Assembly: GCA_036346355.1 (NCBI GenBank)
Contig: CM070577.1
Span: 78,762,509 to 78,826,508, forward strand
Length of the DNA stretch: 64,000 nucleotides
Origin: Rhipidocladum racemiflorum
Lineage: Eukaryota; Streptophyta; Magnoliopsida; Poales; Poaceae
Reading direction: 5' to 3'
The translations under genes and the position numbers were made by a program. The number at the start of each line of letters is the position of its first letter. Position 1 is the stretch's first letter. Below, piece after piece: positions 10,403 through 20,945 of this stretch. Under the pieces are notes generated by a model. That model was given only the letters and a program-made list of their open reading frames with translations. It ran no database searches and was not told where the DNA came from.

Positions 10403-11734
10403 ATGTTTTGTTGCTATGTAGGCTTCTCGCGCAAGGAAGGAGAACATATGGTTAGTGGATTAGGATGCTCACGCCACATGTCCGGTGATAAGAATTGGTT
10501 CTCCTCCTCACTCGTGCATCTCGTCTTTGAAAGTGTTACTTTTGGAGATGCCTCTTCCTCTTCTGTTGTGGCAAAAGGTACAGTAAAGATAAGTGACAAG
10601 TTTATGTTCAAGGATGTGGCACTTGTTGAAAACTTGAAATATAACTTGCTTTCTGTCTCACAAATGCTTGATGAAGATCTTGAGATAAGCTTTAAGAAAA
10701 ATGAATGCAAAGTGCTAGATGCTTCAGGTGATCTTGTGTTCAAGATTTCTCATTTTATAAGAGTTTTTAAAGCTGATTTTGATGCATCACCTTCTTCTAA
10801 ACATAGGTGTCTAATTGCCAATGTTTCTAAAGATTTATTCTTTTGGCATCGTAGACTTGGTCATGTTGGTTTTGATCATCTTACTCGTGTAAGTGGTTTA
10901 GATCTCATACGTGGCTTGCCTAAGCTTAAGGGTGATAGCAATCTAGTATGTTCTTCTTGTAGACATGGTAAGATGATTGCAGGTTCACATCCACCTCTTA
11001 CCATGGTGATGACAAACGCTCCAGGACAGCTTCTACATCTTGATACAGTTGGACCATCTCGAGTTCAATCCTTTGGAGGCAAATGGTATGTACTTGTGAT
11101 TGTTGATGATTTTTCTAGATACTCTTGGGTGTATTTTATGGCATCTAAGGATGAGGCTTTTAGTCATTTTAGAAGTCTTGTTCTTAGGCTTTCTATTGAT
11201 CATCCAGGAGCTCTCAAAGCTATTAGAAGTGATAATGGAACTGAATTCAAAAATGCTTCTTTTGATCACTTTTGTACTGAAAAAGGAATTGATCATCAAT
11301 TTTCATCACCTAGAGTGCCTCAACAGAATGGTGTAGTTGAAAGGAAAAACAGAACATTGGTTGAGATGGCTAGAACTATGTTAGATGAACATCACACTCC
11401 TAGAAACTTTTGGGCTGAAGCGATTTCAACTGCATGTTATGTTTCAAACCGTGTGTTTTTGAGATCAAAATTGGGTAAGACTCCATATGAGCTTCGGTTT
11501 GGACATAGGCCTACTGTTTCTCACTTTAGGGTTTTTGGATGCAAATGCTTTGTCTTGAAATCTGGAAATCTTGATAAATTTGAAGCTAGATCAATGGATG
11601 GCTTTTTTCTTGGATATCCTGCTCATACTCGTGGCTATCGTGTGCTTGTTTTGGAGACTAACAAAATTGTGGAAACTTGTGAAGTTACTTTTGATGAGGC
11701 TAGTCCAGGCACTAGTCCAAGTGATGCAGTCTGA
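10403..11734 (+). pseudogene. pol: Sirevirus C protease remnant and integrase
   Basis: The opening segment has CSRHMSGDKNWF, which follows the active site in copia proteases, but the DSG triplet expected before Cys reads GLG. The integrase zinc-binding region (HRRLGHVGFDHL and later CSSCRHGK) follows, then a DDE core with Asp in LHLDTVGP, Asp in IRSDNGTEF and Glu in GVVERKNRTL. The frame ends after TFDEASPGTSPSDAV with a stop, and the reverse transcriptase follows in another frame. Integrase inserts element DNA into the genome. The coding run is long, but the protease looks inactive. Confidence 0.93.
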
Positions 11735-11794
11735 GGCAGCATATGTTCGGGGGAGAAAATTTTTGAAGATAATGATGATGATGAAGATGAGGTC

Positions 11795-12940
11795 TTGACT
11801 CTTCCTAATGCACAACAAGCTGTAGCACCTTTGGCACCTACTACTACATCACCTACAGCTAACCATCCTCAAGCTACAACATCATCTGTACATGCTGAAA
11901 ATGAAGAAGGAGAAGGAGAAGTCTCAAAAGTCAATGCTCCCTTGCACATTCAAAAAATGCATCCATCTGAACAAATGATTGGAGACCTAAATGAGAGAGT
12001 CACTCGATCCAGGTTTATTCATTCTGACACTCATGCTCATTCTGTTTTAGTTGCTTCCTTTGAGCCCAAAGATATATCTCATGCATTATCTGACGAATCT
12101 TGGATCAATGCCATGCATGAAGAATTAGAGAATTTTGAACGAAATAAAGTTTGGAAACTTGTCTCCCCACCTCCTGATTTTAATGTTATTGGAACTAGAT
12201 GGGTTTTCAAAAATAAGCAAAGTGAGGATGGTGTTGTTGTTAGAGACAAGGCTAGATTGGTTGCTCAAGGTTACACTCAAATTGAAGGCTTAGATTTTGA
12301 TGAAACCTTTGCTCCTGTTGCTAGAATTGAAGCCATTAGAATCCTTTTAGCTTTTGCTGCATCCAAAGGTTTCAAATTGTATCAAATGGATGTGAAAAGT
12401 GCTTTTCTTAATGGCTACATAAATGAGGAGGGTTTTGTCAAGCAACCACCTGGTTTTGAAAATCCAAAGTTTCCAAATCATGTGTTCAAACTATCAAAAG
12501 CTTTGTATGGTTTGAAACAAGCCCCTAGAGCATGGTATGATAGGCTAAAAACCTTTTTACTTGAAAAGGGTTTTTCAATGGGAAAGGTTGACAAAACTCT
12601 CTTTTTACTCAAGCAAGGCAATGATCAACTATTCGTTCAGATTTATGTTGATGATATTATCTTTGGTGGTTCATCTCATGTTTTAGTGTCTGAGTTTTCA
12701 GAAACAATGAGGAAGGAGTTTGAGATGAGTATGATGGGTGAGTTGACATACTTTTTGGGATTTCAAATCAAGCAAACAAAGGATGGTACTTTTGTGCATC
12801 AAAGCAAATACACAAAAGACTTGTTGCATAGATTTGGGATGGAAAACAGCAAACCGATCATGACACCCATGGAGAGCGCTTGCACACTTGATCTGGATGA
12901 AGATGGTGAGCGGTTGATCAAAAGGAATATAGAAGCATGA
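11795..12940 (+). pseudogene. pol: Sirevirus C reverse transcriptase
   Basis: After an acidic linker the domain starts at about residue 100 (SWINAMHEELENFERNKVWK). It contains GTRWVFKNK, ARLVAQGYTQIEGLDFDETF, the YQMDVKSAFLNG motif, LYGLKQAPRAWYDRL and the catalytic IYVDDIIFGG box with both aspartates. It ends at a frame change near 12930, where RNase H sequence continues. The domain itself has no stop codon. It is separated from integrase by a frameshift, so the natural polyprotein is broken. Confidence 0.95.
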
Positions 12941-13630
12941 TAGGTTCACTTTTGTACCTCACTGCATCAAGGCCGGATATACAATTTGCTGTGTGCTTGT
13001 GTGCTCGTTTTCAAGCTTCCCCACGTGCTTCACATCGGCAAGCTGTCAAAAGGATTTTCAGGTATCTTCATGGAACTCAAGATTTTGGCATTTGGCTTTC
13101 TGCTTCCTCATGCATTAGTTTGAGATCTTTTTTCTGATGCTGATTTTGGAGGATGTAGAATTGATAGGAAAAGCACTTCTGGTTCATGTCACTTCTTGGG
13201 AAATTCTCTCATTGCATGGTCATCTAGAAAGCAATCTTCTGTTGCACAATCAACTGCTGAATCTGAATATGTGGCTGCTGCTAATTGTTGTTCTCAAATT
13301 CTTTGGATAGTAGCTACACTTAAAGATTATGGGGTTTTTCTGGATAGTGTTCCTCTTCTGTGTGATAACACTAGTGCAATTTGCATTGCTAAGAATCTTG
13401 TGCAACATTCAAGAACAAAACATATTGACATCAGATTTCACTTTCTTAGAGATCATATTGAAAAAGGCAACATTGTGCTTCATCATGTGGATACTGAACA
13501 TCAATTGGCAGACATTTTCACAAAACCCTTGTCTTCTTCTCGTTTTGCCTTTATTCGGGGAGAACTTGGAATTGTTCATCCAATGGGATTGTTTTGTGGG
13601 GGAGTTTCTTTGCCAAATTCTTTCACTTGA
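12937..13630 (+). pseudogene. pol: Sirevirus C RNase H
   Basis: GSLLYLTASRPDIQFAVCLC and RIFRYLHGTQDFGIWL open the segment, a frameshift lies near 13130, and the domain continues from about 13196 (IAWSSRKQSSVAQSTAESEY, then CDNTSAICIAKN, HIDIRFHFLRD and the DIFTKPL end). These are the usual landmarks of copia RNase H, which removes the RNA strand during reverse transcription. The acidic residues in AESEY and CDNTSA are present, but the domain is split over two frames. Confidence 0.92.
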
Positions 13631-13949
13631 TGAGCTCACTTTATCATATTTCTTTATATACTATGTAATTGAGCTAATATATGATAATCTAAATTGTCTC
13701 ACTTGAACTAAAAATGACATTGCGGAATTCCCTGATCTGATTGCCTATAGCTAAATACTCTGTCATATCTCATTCTTCTAGGCTTGATATTGAATCCTCT
13801 TGACAAATTTGGGCTATGAAGCAAGTGTGTTTTCAGCTTTACTCTTTCATAAGACCTTTTAATCATTTTTTGCATGTTTACAATCAAAGAAAAAGAAAAG
13901 AAAAAGGGAATCAATAAAAAGGATTGTTAAAAGCAAAAAGCTTCAAGTT

Positions 13950-14078
13950 GTATGCTTCAGGCATGCTTTCCTTAAAAGATAAGATGTATGCTTCAAGCAT
14001 GCCATTCCCTCAAATGACAAGATGTATGCTTCAAGCATACCACTCCAAGGAAATAAAAGAAGTATGCTTCAAGCATGC
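13950..14078. repeat. Array of four 17-bp palindromes upstream of the 3' LTR
   Basis: GTATGCTTCAAGCATGC-type palindromes lie at 13950-13966, 13986-14002, 14024-14040 and 14062-14078, spaced 36-38 bp. Each pairs ATGCTT with AAGCAT around a single C. The same array is in F near 46787-46920, so it is a family feature. Confidence 0.88.
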
Positions 14079-14640
14079 CACATGCAGTTTATTGTTTAAA
14101 AGATTAAAATTGGTCTACTAGATTGAAGTTGAAACCACTTGCTCGTCCTGATTTGTTAGTTGCTTCAATTTTTGAGTTCTTGTTTTTCTACTAAAGGTCT
14201 TGCTTAGTACTTGGCTATAGTTGACAGATTTGAGGTTGAGATACATGTCATTTCTTAACTTGTTAACATCACATTAAGATCATATATTTTGCATATTATG
14301 TGATATATAAGGTTATATGATCAAATGAGCTCATCCTTTGTATCTTGACCCTCCTTTGCTTCTTCGCTTAAACCATTGATACAAGAAAAAGTTTGAACAT
14401 GTTTTCTTGTTGTTTTGATGAATCCATTGTCAAAGGGGGAGAAGTTTTTGAGAAGTTTGGGAAGAGTTGAAAAAGAGGGAGTAGTATCTTTCGGTTGTTG
14501 AGTAATCTGGGAGAAGTTTTGTTTTTGGCACATTGCACAAACCACACACATTTTTGTCAAAAGGTGAGTTTTTATGTTCTCTGTTCTTTTTAAAAAAGCG
14601 CCAAATGTTCATGTCTAAATGGTGTTGCCAATGTTTTCAT

Positions 14641-14652
14641 CAAGGGGGAGAT
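14641..14652 (+). promoter_or_regulatory. Polypurine tract of Sirevirus C
   Basis: CAAGGGGGAGAT lies directly before the 3' LTR start at 14653, the position and composition of the plus-strand primer of LTR retrotransposons. Similar purine runs occur upstream. Confidence 0.88.
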
Positions 14653-16377
14653 TGTGAATCATGTGATGAAAAATTGGTTTGATCTTGTGCTGAAATTGGT
14701 TAAGATTACGATTAATCTGTGTTGGACCAAACATCCGAACATTAAAAAAGAAACCTTGCTTTTGGCAATAACCAAATAACTAAAAATCGCATTTTTCCCA
14801 TGTATGACGACCAAAGTTTTTGGTACATCGCCTACAAAGCTTTTGGCGAACTCGATTTTCCCATGTATGACAGACCAAAGTTTTTGGTCTGTCATACACA
14901 GGCTTTTGGTGACTTCGTTTTTTCAATGTATGACAGACCAAAGATTTTGGTCTGTCATACACATGCTTTGGGCGATCTCATTTTTCCCATGTATGACAGA
15001 CCAAACTCTTTGGTCTATCATACACATGTTTTCAGCGAACTCATTTTGCCCATGTATGACAAACCAAACTCTTTGGTTTGTCATACACATGTTGATAGCA
15101 AACTCATACTTCCCATGTATGACAGACCAAATGTTTTGGTCTATCATACACATGCTTTTGGCGGTTTTGAGCAAAATTGAAATGGTTTGAATTTGAAATT
15201 ATGAAATTTGTGATGATTTCATGATGCGTGTTTTGAAGTGGACTTTATGCAATGCTCATGTGAGTAGTTGCATGCATTGACCTTGAGTCAAGTCATGGAC
15301 TTGTGCTCGGATTTGTTTTGTGGTTTGATCATGTGCAGGTATTGCTCGAAGACGAATGTGGTCGATGACGGGACCGGAACTAGGTTCATGGAGGAACTGA
15401 GGTTCGGGACTAGGTTTAGGAGGAACTGAGGTCTTGGTGGTCAAGGATGTCATGCGGGACGTTCGGGCTAAGGGAATGGTGCACATGAAGAATGGTTAGT
15501 CACGTGAGAATGGCAGGAGGTCATTCGCGTGCAAAGTGTTAGTCACGTGAGTATGGCAGGTGGCCATACACGTGCAAAGTGTTAGTCACGTGAGTATGGT
15601 AGGGTTACCATATGCGTGCAAGAGTTGTACTCGGCCAGGTTGGGCCAAGTAGAGTTGTGTTGGATACGGATTCCTTCTAGGGAATAGGAATCGTATTCTG
15701 GTTTGGTCCTTTAAATAGGAGGGGTTGTCTCCTGTTGAAGGGCACCAAGGAGAGCTGAGCGCATCAAGCTTTGAGCTTGGTTTTAGGGTTTGTACTCTTT
15801 TGATGAGAGTATTTTAGACAAGAAATAAAGATCAATTCTTCCAAGATTTTTGCGTGCTACAAGAATCCACGTCGCTCTGATGTTTTCTTCTTTTTTTTTG
15901 CATGCTTGTTCTAATTCTAGATTGGTTTTTGATCGTTGAGTTTCATCTTGATTTGATCCATCAAAAACCGTTCTAGGGTATTGTTTTTGAGTTCCTCAAA
16001 GTCTAGTTGATTAAACTTTTGTCGGTTCTGTTAAAACTTTCAAGTTTACGTTAGATCAATTCTCATCAAGTTCTGGATCAGCAAGCTTGAGAAGCTCATA
16101 ACTTTTGATCCATAAGTCCGATCGAGCTGATTCTTTTTGTGTTTGATTCGTATTGGAATCTAGTTTCTTGTGTCCAAATTTCAGATCGTTTCGACGGTTG
16201 GATCTCCGGGAATTCTCTTTTTACCAAGCGTCTGTCAATCTGTTTTTGTTGATTACGAGGCAATCTTTTGAATCCGAGTTGGGGTGTTCTTCCAGTAGAT
16301 CGAAAATTTTGTTTTAGCTTTCGCATAATCATTCACCCCCCCCTCTGATTGCTATATTCGTATACTTCGATCCTACA
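14653..16377 (+). repeat. 3' LTR of Sirevirus C (1725 bp)
   Basis: Near-identical to 6450-8171, with the same palindrome array (14799-15150), G-box triplet (from about 15499), TATA-like box (15710-15718) and TCCTACA end. The first palindrome is broken here: after ACCAAAGTTTTTGGT the second arm no longer matches. The second palindrome is perfect here but variant in the 5' LTR. The GTAAC duplication follows. Confidence 0.95.
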
Positions 16378-16382
16378 GTAAC

Positions 16383-17500
16383 CTTCACTGTATGACGGTG
16401 TCAACATATACCGATCAATCAAAATTAGTAAAGGAGTTTCAAAAGCTTAATTTGGGAATTGTCAAAAGTTGATTTGTTGCTAGTCTCCAAATGCAACCAA
16501 ATCTGAAAACCCAAATTAAAATAGCTCAATCTAAAGATGAAGCTTTATCTAAAATTCGAGAAGATATGCCACTTGATGATGAATCAGGATTTTCGGAAGA
16601 CTCGGATGGTATACTCTTATTCAAAAATCGAGTCTATATTCCTAAAGATCTAGAAATTAAGAACCTGATCTTAAGTGAAGCTAATGAATCACCTCTTTCT
16701 ATCCATCCTGGTAGTACAAAAATGTATCAAGATCTGAAGCGGGAATATTGGTGGCCCGGCATGAAAACGGAGATCGCCGAATACGTTGCAAAATGTGACG
16801 TATGTCAGCGAGTAAAAGCCGAGCATCAACGTCCTGCTGGTCTTCTTCAACCCCTTGAGATTCCAGAATGGAAATGGGACGATTTAAGTATGGATTTCAT
16901 TACTGGTTTGCCAAGAACCAGAAAAGGACATGATTCCATATGGGTTATCGTCGATCGGTTAACCAAAGTTACTCATTTCATTCCAGTTAAAACCACATAT
17001 CCAAGTCCTAAACTTGCTGAGTTATATCTAGAGAATATTATCCGTCTTCACGGAATCCCTAAAACCATTGTGTCTGATCGAGGATCCCAGTTCACATCTC
17101 ATTTCTGGAAAAATTTGCACACATTGTTAGGGACAAAGCTGAATTTCAGTACGGCTTATCATCCCCAAACATATGGACAGACTGAACGGACCAACCAGAC
17201 TTTAGAGGACATGTTGAGAGATTGTGTGCTATCTTATGGCATGAATTGGGAGAAAAGCCTACCATTTGCTAAATTCTCTTACAATAATAGCTTTCAAGCA
17301 AACCTCCAAATATCTCCTTTTGAAGCACTTTATGGAAGAAAGTGCAGAACCCCTCTCTTTTGGTCTGAAACTGGAGAAAGAAATTTCTTTGGCCCAGACA
17401 TTATTCAAGAAGCCCAAGAGCAAGTTGACATAATTAGAAGTCGACTCAAGGAAGCTCAATCATGACAGAAAAGTTACGCCGACAATCATCGACGTGAATT
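16383..17500 (+). pseudogene. pol: Gypsy B integrase
   Basis: The main open run is 16491-17465. The zinc-binding region reads EANESPLSIHPG and later KCDVCQRVK; the first His usually seen at the Asn of EANES is missing. The catalytic core shows Asp in MDFITGLPRT, Asp in IVSDRGSQFT and Glu in GQTERTNQTLEDM, so the DDE triad is present. A TGA at about 17463 interrupts just after EAQS. The sequence then continues (SYADNHRRE) to the Helitron boundary, and the C-terminus resumes at 20946. The frame just after the Sirevirus is disturbed by stops. Confidence 0.93.
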
Positions 17501-17513
17501 TCTAAACTAATAA

Positions 17514-18330
17514 ATGATTGAGTTTACCCTGTCGTTCACCCCACCCACGTCTGCAGTTTCCTCAGTGAACCGGCTCTTCAAAAAAATCCAAGCCATCGTC
17601 GCGTCCGAGCGCATGTTAACCATCCCCCGCTCCCGCGCCTGTCGCCCCCCCACGATCCCCACGAGGTCACGGCAGCCTCCGTCTCTCCTCGCCCCTCACG
17701 CCCTTCGCTCCGGTCCGCGCTCCCGTCATCCACCTCCCCCACTAACCGCCCCTCCACCTCCCCGACATCCACATCGCCCTCTCTCTCTCTCTCTCTCCGC
17801 AAGGGTGGCGGCGACGGTGACAAGAAGCAGATCTGGAGGGCAGTGGCGACATCGATCAGTCGAGGCCGCAGTCTCCACCAATCAGCGCCTGGGCGTGCCG
17901 CTCCGTCGGATCGAGGCCGCACCGACTCGAGCTGTATCTTTGCAACGCATACGGTGAAATCGTCCCCCACGGAAACCCGGCGAAATCGTCCCCCACGGAA
18001 ACCTCGAGGAGCATCACCCCGCCCGCCCTCACCCCATCCCCGGTTGGCTCCTCGTGTCCTCTGCACACCCTCCGTCGCGTCCCCCACGCCCCGCCTCCGT
18101 CGCACGGTCCGTAGGCCCTACTGTACCTGCGATTGGCCCCCTTCCCTGGCGCACTCCAGCCGGTCCTCCCTTCGTGCCGACTGCACGGTGGTGAACGACT
18201 GCCAAGGGATGGATCAGGTGTCCGCGCGATGGTGGGGAGTTCGCACGGCGTGGGGTGAGATGAACGAGCTGGCAAGGCCGATCGATCTGAGGGAGTCTCC
18301 GCTCAGCTTCTGATTCCTTTTTTTCCCGGA
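17514..18330. other. GC-rich block inside Helitron, probably captured sequence
   Basis: This 0.8-kb stretch is far richer in G+C than its surroundings and has open frames on both strands with Arg/Pro/Ser-rich, low-complexity translations. I recognise no domain. A 24-bp unit (GAAATCGTCCCCCACGGAAA) is duplicated at about 17955-18003. It resembles a promoter/5' UTR or first exon of a grass gene, which Helitrons often capture, but the donor is unknown. Confidence 0.5.
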
Positions 18331-19856
18331 TTTCATGGGATTATCGCATCCTTCAACTCTCTTTTTTCTCGCCATTTTGGGTGATTTTTCGTGCATTTTG
18401 TAATATCCTATTTGATCATGCATCATGGCTTCGATCATCCCGCCGTATCATCCCCACAAATTGCTTCACTTTACTCTCTTCTGTTTTTCTAATTTTTTGC
18501 AGTGATTTCGCTGGAATCTAGCTAAGTTGTAATCAAAACTCTCTGAATTGCTTGGTTTTCTTGAGTTCCCATAGCAAGCTTCAACCTTTTTTTCGGATGC
18601 AGCGATCGAATCGAAGATACATGAACCAGTTTATGCCTGATTGCTTCAACGACTACGCCGCCGCCGCTGAAAGGCTCGGCGGTGGCTGCAGCAGCGGCAC
18701 GCACCACCATTGGGTCATCTCTAGCATCCGCATCCCCTGCCCAAAGGGAGGTGAGCCTCCTCAAGCGTGGCTAGGCTTTTGTGATGACTATGTTAATTAG
18801 TGTGTTGATGTGTGGTTATGGCCTGTGGATTGCATTTGCAGCTGGAGGATCGGGAGTGTGCAGCAGTACAGACCGAGGTCACTGGTGAGCGTAGTGCTCC
18901 AGGGGGTTTCAAGGTGTTTGTATATGTTGCATGAGTTTGATTGTCTTGTCACACTGAACTGTTAGCCTACGGTTTGTTATTATGAATTCTGCAACTCAAC
19001 CATGTTAGTTCCAATTAGAAGATTCTGCTTACATCCATGAATTGTTACTTGTCAGATTGCAACACATGATGAAATATAGTATAAATTAACAATCCACCGT
19101 GAAACAAAACCTCTTTGGTGATAAACCTTGACTCAAATTATGACTTCTCATATTACGCTTTCGGAGTCAAGTCCATTCTTCAATAATGTGACAGGCCAAT
19201 ATCGGAAGAGAGATACAATATGCTGATATATCTTAAGAGGCTATTGAGATTAGAGTCAGTTTCTACCGTAACTAACCTCATTTATGAAAATCTATAATGT
19301 GGGACAGAAGTTATTCAAAATAACCATCTTATGTAGGAGCATATTGAATCAGTTCACTGTTTACCTAAGGTAAGGATTGTAGATTTGTTTCAGAGAAAAA
19401 TATGTATGCAGTCATTGTAGGAAACTCCTTCTGTTACTTACACTTCGAAAGACCTTATCGTTTCCCCCTAAAAGCATAGTTTCATGACTTGATGTTGTAA
19501 ACTGTTGTTTTCAGAAAGAGAAGTTCTGAGCTAATCATAAAATTTTGATGCACAGTTGATTGTTAGGCTAATGGTCTTTCAGCAGATGAGCGGAATAAAT
19601 ACCTTAATCTTCTGTACAAGCAATATATTTTCCTTCGTAGGTATCCAAATGCCTACATAATTATGTTGTTTTACTTAGAAGAGGAGCTTCCTGCAATTGT
19701 TCTTTCCCAAAGCTTCAGGGTTTTCTAGGAAAATTGGTTAGTTGATTTGCTTAATATGTCCGAGACCTCATCAAGTGTGGGGGCATGAAGGGAATTGTAG
19801 TTTCTCATTTCACCTAATGTTGCACATTTCCACAAATGCATTTCCACTATTTCTTT
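18331..19856. other. Helitron interior without identified gene
   Basis: A short open frame at 18552-18800 (RYMNQFMPDCFNDYAAAAER) ends near a GGTGAG that could be a splice donor, so it might be a captured exon, but I do not recognise it. From about 18900 the sequence is AT-rich and intron-like with no domain. It lies upstream of the AGO-like exons and may include flanking introns of that gene. Confidence 0.4.
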
Positions 19857-19992
19857 ACTTTGCAGAAAGTAGATCAACCTTTTGATGTGTTTGAAGAAAA
19901 TCTGCATTTTCACTCTCTTTTTTTACTTTGCATAAAGTACATCAACCTTTTGATGTGTTTGAAGAAAATCCTTCAATGAGATGGGCTCTTGC
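19857..19992 (+). repeat. 68-bp tandem duplication over the first AGO-like splice acceptor
   Basis: ACTTTGCAGAAAGTAGATCAACC at 19857 recurs as ACTTTGCATAAAGTACATCAACC at 19925. Both copies run through the codons for QPFDVFEEN. In the downstream copy the AG before the exon has become AT, so only the upstream copy keeps a normal acceptor. Confidence 0.85.
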
Positions 19993-20775
19993 TAAAAAAA
20001 GGGTGGATGACTTATTTGAACAGATAAAAACAAAGCTTCCTGAGCACCCAAGTTTTTGTTGTGTGTTTTTGCTGAGAGGAAGAACTCTGATGTTTATGGT
20101 TGGTTATACTAACTATATGATGTGCTTGTTTAGATAAGCATATTATAGCCTCTATCGCATCCATATCTTCCTTTTTTCTTTAATAGGGCCTTGGAAGCAA
20201 AAATGTCTTGCTAAGTTCGGTATTGTCACACAATGTGTAGCCCCTACAAGAGTCAACGACTAATATCTTACAAATGTTCTGTTCAAGATAAATGAAAAGG
20301 TTTGTGGCTGCCCCCAAATCCCACAAATTTTTGATAGCGTTGCTAACATTTACATCTCTAAGTACTTATTTATGCTATTTCTCTTTTTTTTTCAACCAGC
20401 TTGGTGGGATAAATTCATTGTTGCAAATTGAAACATCCCCTGCTATTCCTCTTGTATCCAAAGTCGCAACTATCATTTTGCGAATGGATGTGTCCCATGG
20501 TTCACCTGGACAGTATGATATACCTTCTATTGCTGTGGTAAGTAACTGTTTTCCCTCATTTTAAGCACTGTACCTAAACTTAAATGCTTTTAAAACTCAA
20601 TGATTTGAAGAATTTTGACAGATGATAACTATTGTGCCATGTTTTTTTAATTTGAATTGCTTAGGTCGTTAGTTCTCACGAATGGCCTCTTATCTTAAAA
20701 TATAGGGCTTCGGTGCGTTCATTGTTTAAACCTTAAGGAACTGAGGATGATGGCCTCATTTGTTAAGAGATTTTC
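19857..20775 (+). pseudogene. Captured Argonaute (AGO4-like) gene fragment
   Basis: Four exon-like blocks separated by introns with GT/AG borders encode the end of the linker and the start of the PIWI domain of a plant Argonaute. Exon 1 (about 19934-20098) reads PFDVFEENPSMRWALAKKRV and FEQIKTKLPEHP. Exon 2 (20187-20299) reads KCLAKFGIVTQCVAPTRVND, then an in-frame TAA, then YLTNVLFKINEK. Exon 3 (20400-20537) reads INSLLQIETSPAIPLVSK and MDVSHGSPGQYDIPSIAV, containing the first catalytic Asp of PIWI. Exon 4 (20665 to about 20775) reads SSHEWPLILKYRASVR and, shifted, LRMMASF. The wording fits the AGO4 clade, which acts in RNA-directed DNA methylation. The stop and frameshift make it a pseudogene; introns show it was copied from DNA. 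Confidence 0.88.
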
Positions 20776-20920
20776 TTTGGTTTATCTTACTTAAATTTTC
20801 AGCTGCTTTGTGGCATGTTCTATTCAATATGTTGTGGGTATTAATGGTGTGTTTTCTCCTGTCACTTGTTCGTACTGAAGATTATTTCAGGGAGTTACTT
20901 GTTGATATTTGATTTTCCAT

Positions 20921-20945
20921 TGCAACGCACGGGCAGCCTACTAGT
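20921..20945 (+). other. Helitron D 3' terminus
   Basis: TGCAACGCACGGGC then CTAGT at 20941-20945. The conserved plant form pairs CCCGT with ACGGG just upstream; here the left arm has mutated to TCCAT while the right arm is intact. The next bases, TAAGC, resume gypsy B. Confidence 0.8.

Larger units (their letters stand above)
13631..14652 (+). other. Non-coding 3' segment of Sirevirus C
   Basis: About 1 kb between the RNase H stop and the 3' LTR lacks a credible open frame, so I see no envelope-like gene, which some Sireviruses carry here. It holds a palindrome array at 13950-14078 and several purine runs: AAAGGGGGAGAAG near 14433, AAAAAGAGGGAG near 14470 and the terminal CAAGGGGGAGATT before the LTR. 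F has the equivalent segment at 46436-47565. Confidence 0.85.
6450..16377 (+). mobile_element. Ty1/copia Sirevirus element C with two LTRs
   Basis: Two near-identical LTRs (1722 and 1725 bp) begin TGTGAATCATG and end GATCCTACA. The element is flanked by GTAAC at 6445-6449 and 16378-16382, a 5-bp target-site duplication that restores gypsy B's order. It has a primer-binding site, gag with two zinc knuckles and a coiled-coil tail, integrase before reverse transcriptase, RNase H, and a 1-kb non-coding 3' segment with several polypurine runs. Long gag, palindrome-rich LTR and repeated polypurine runs are reported features of the Sirevirus (SIRE/Maximus) lineage. Frameshifts make it non-functional as read. 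Confidence 0.95.
17501..20945 (+). mobile_element. Non-autonomous Helitron D carrying gene fragments
   Basis: A 3.4-kb block splits gypsy B's integrase; removing it rejoins Arg-Glu with Leu-Ser-Phe-Glu-Val-Gly. The block starts with TCTAAACTAATAAATG and ends TGCAACGCACGGGCAGCCTACTAGT, i.e. a CTAGT terminus after a GCACGGG motif as in rice Helitrons. There are no inverted terminal repeats and no target duplication beyond a T ambiguity of 1-2 bases at the borders, as expected for rolling-circle elements. The usual hairpin is decayed on its left arm. No Rep/helicase is present, so it would need an autonomous partner. Confidence 0.85.

Noticed and set aside
13631..14652. Envelope-like gene downstream of Sirevirus RNase H
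   Set aside because: Only short, non-conserved frames; C and F do not share an open frame here, and no membrane segment is evident.
17578..18105. 175-residue minus-strand protein in the Helitron GC-rich block
   Set aside because: Arg/Gly/Glu-rich low-complexity translation of GC-rich DNA, with competing open frames on the other strand and no domain.
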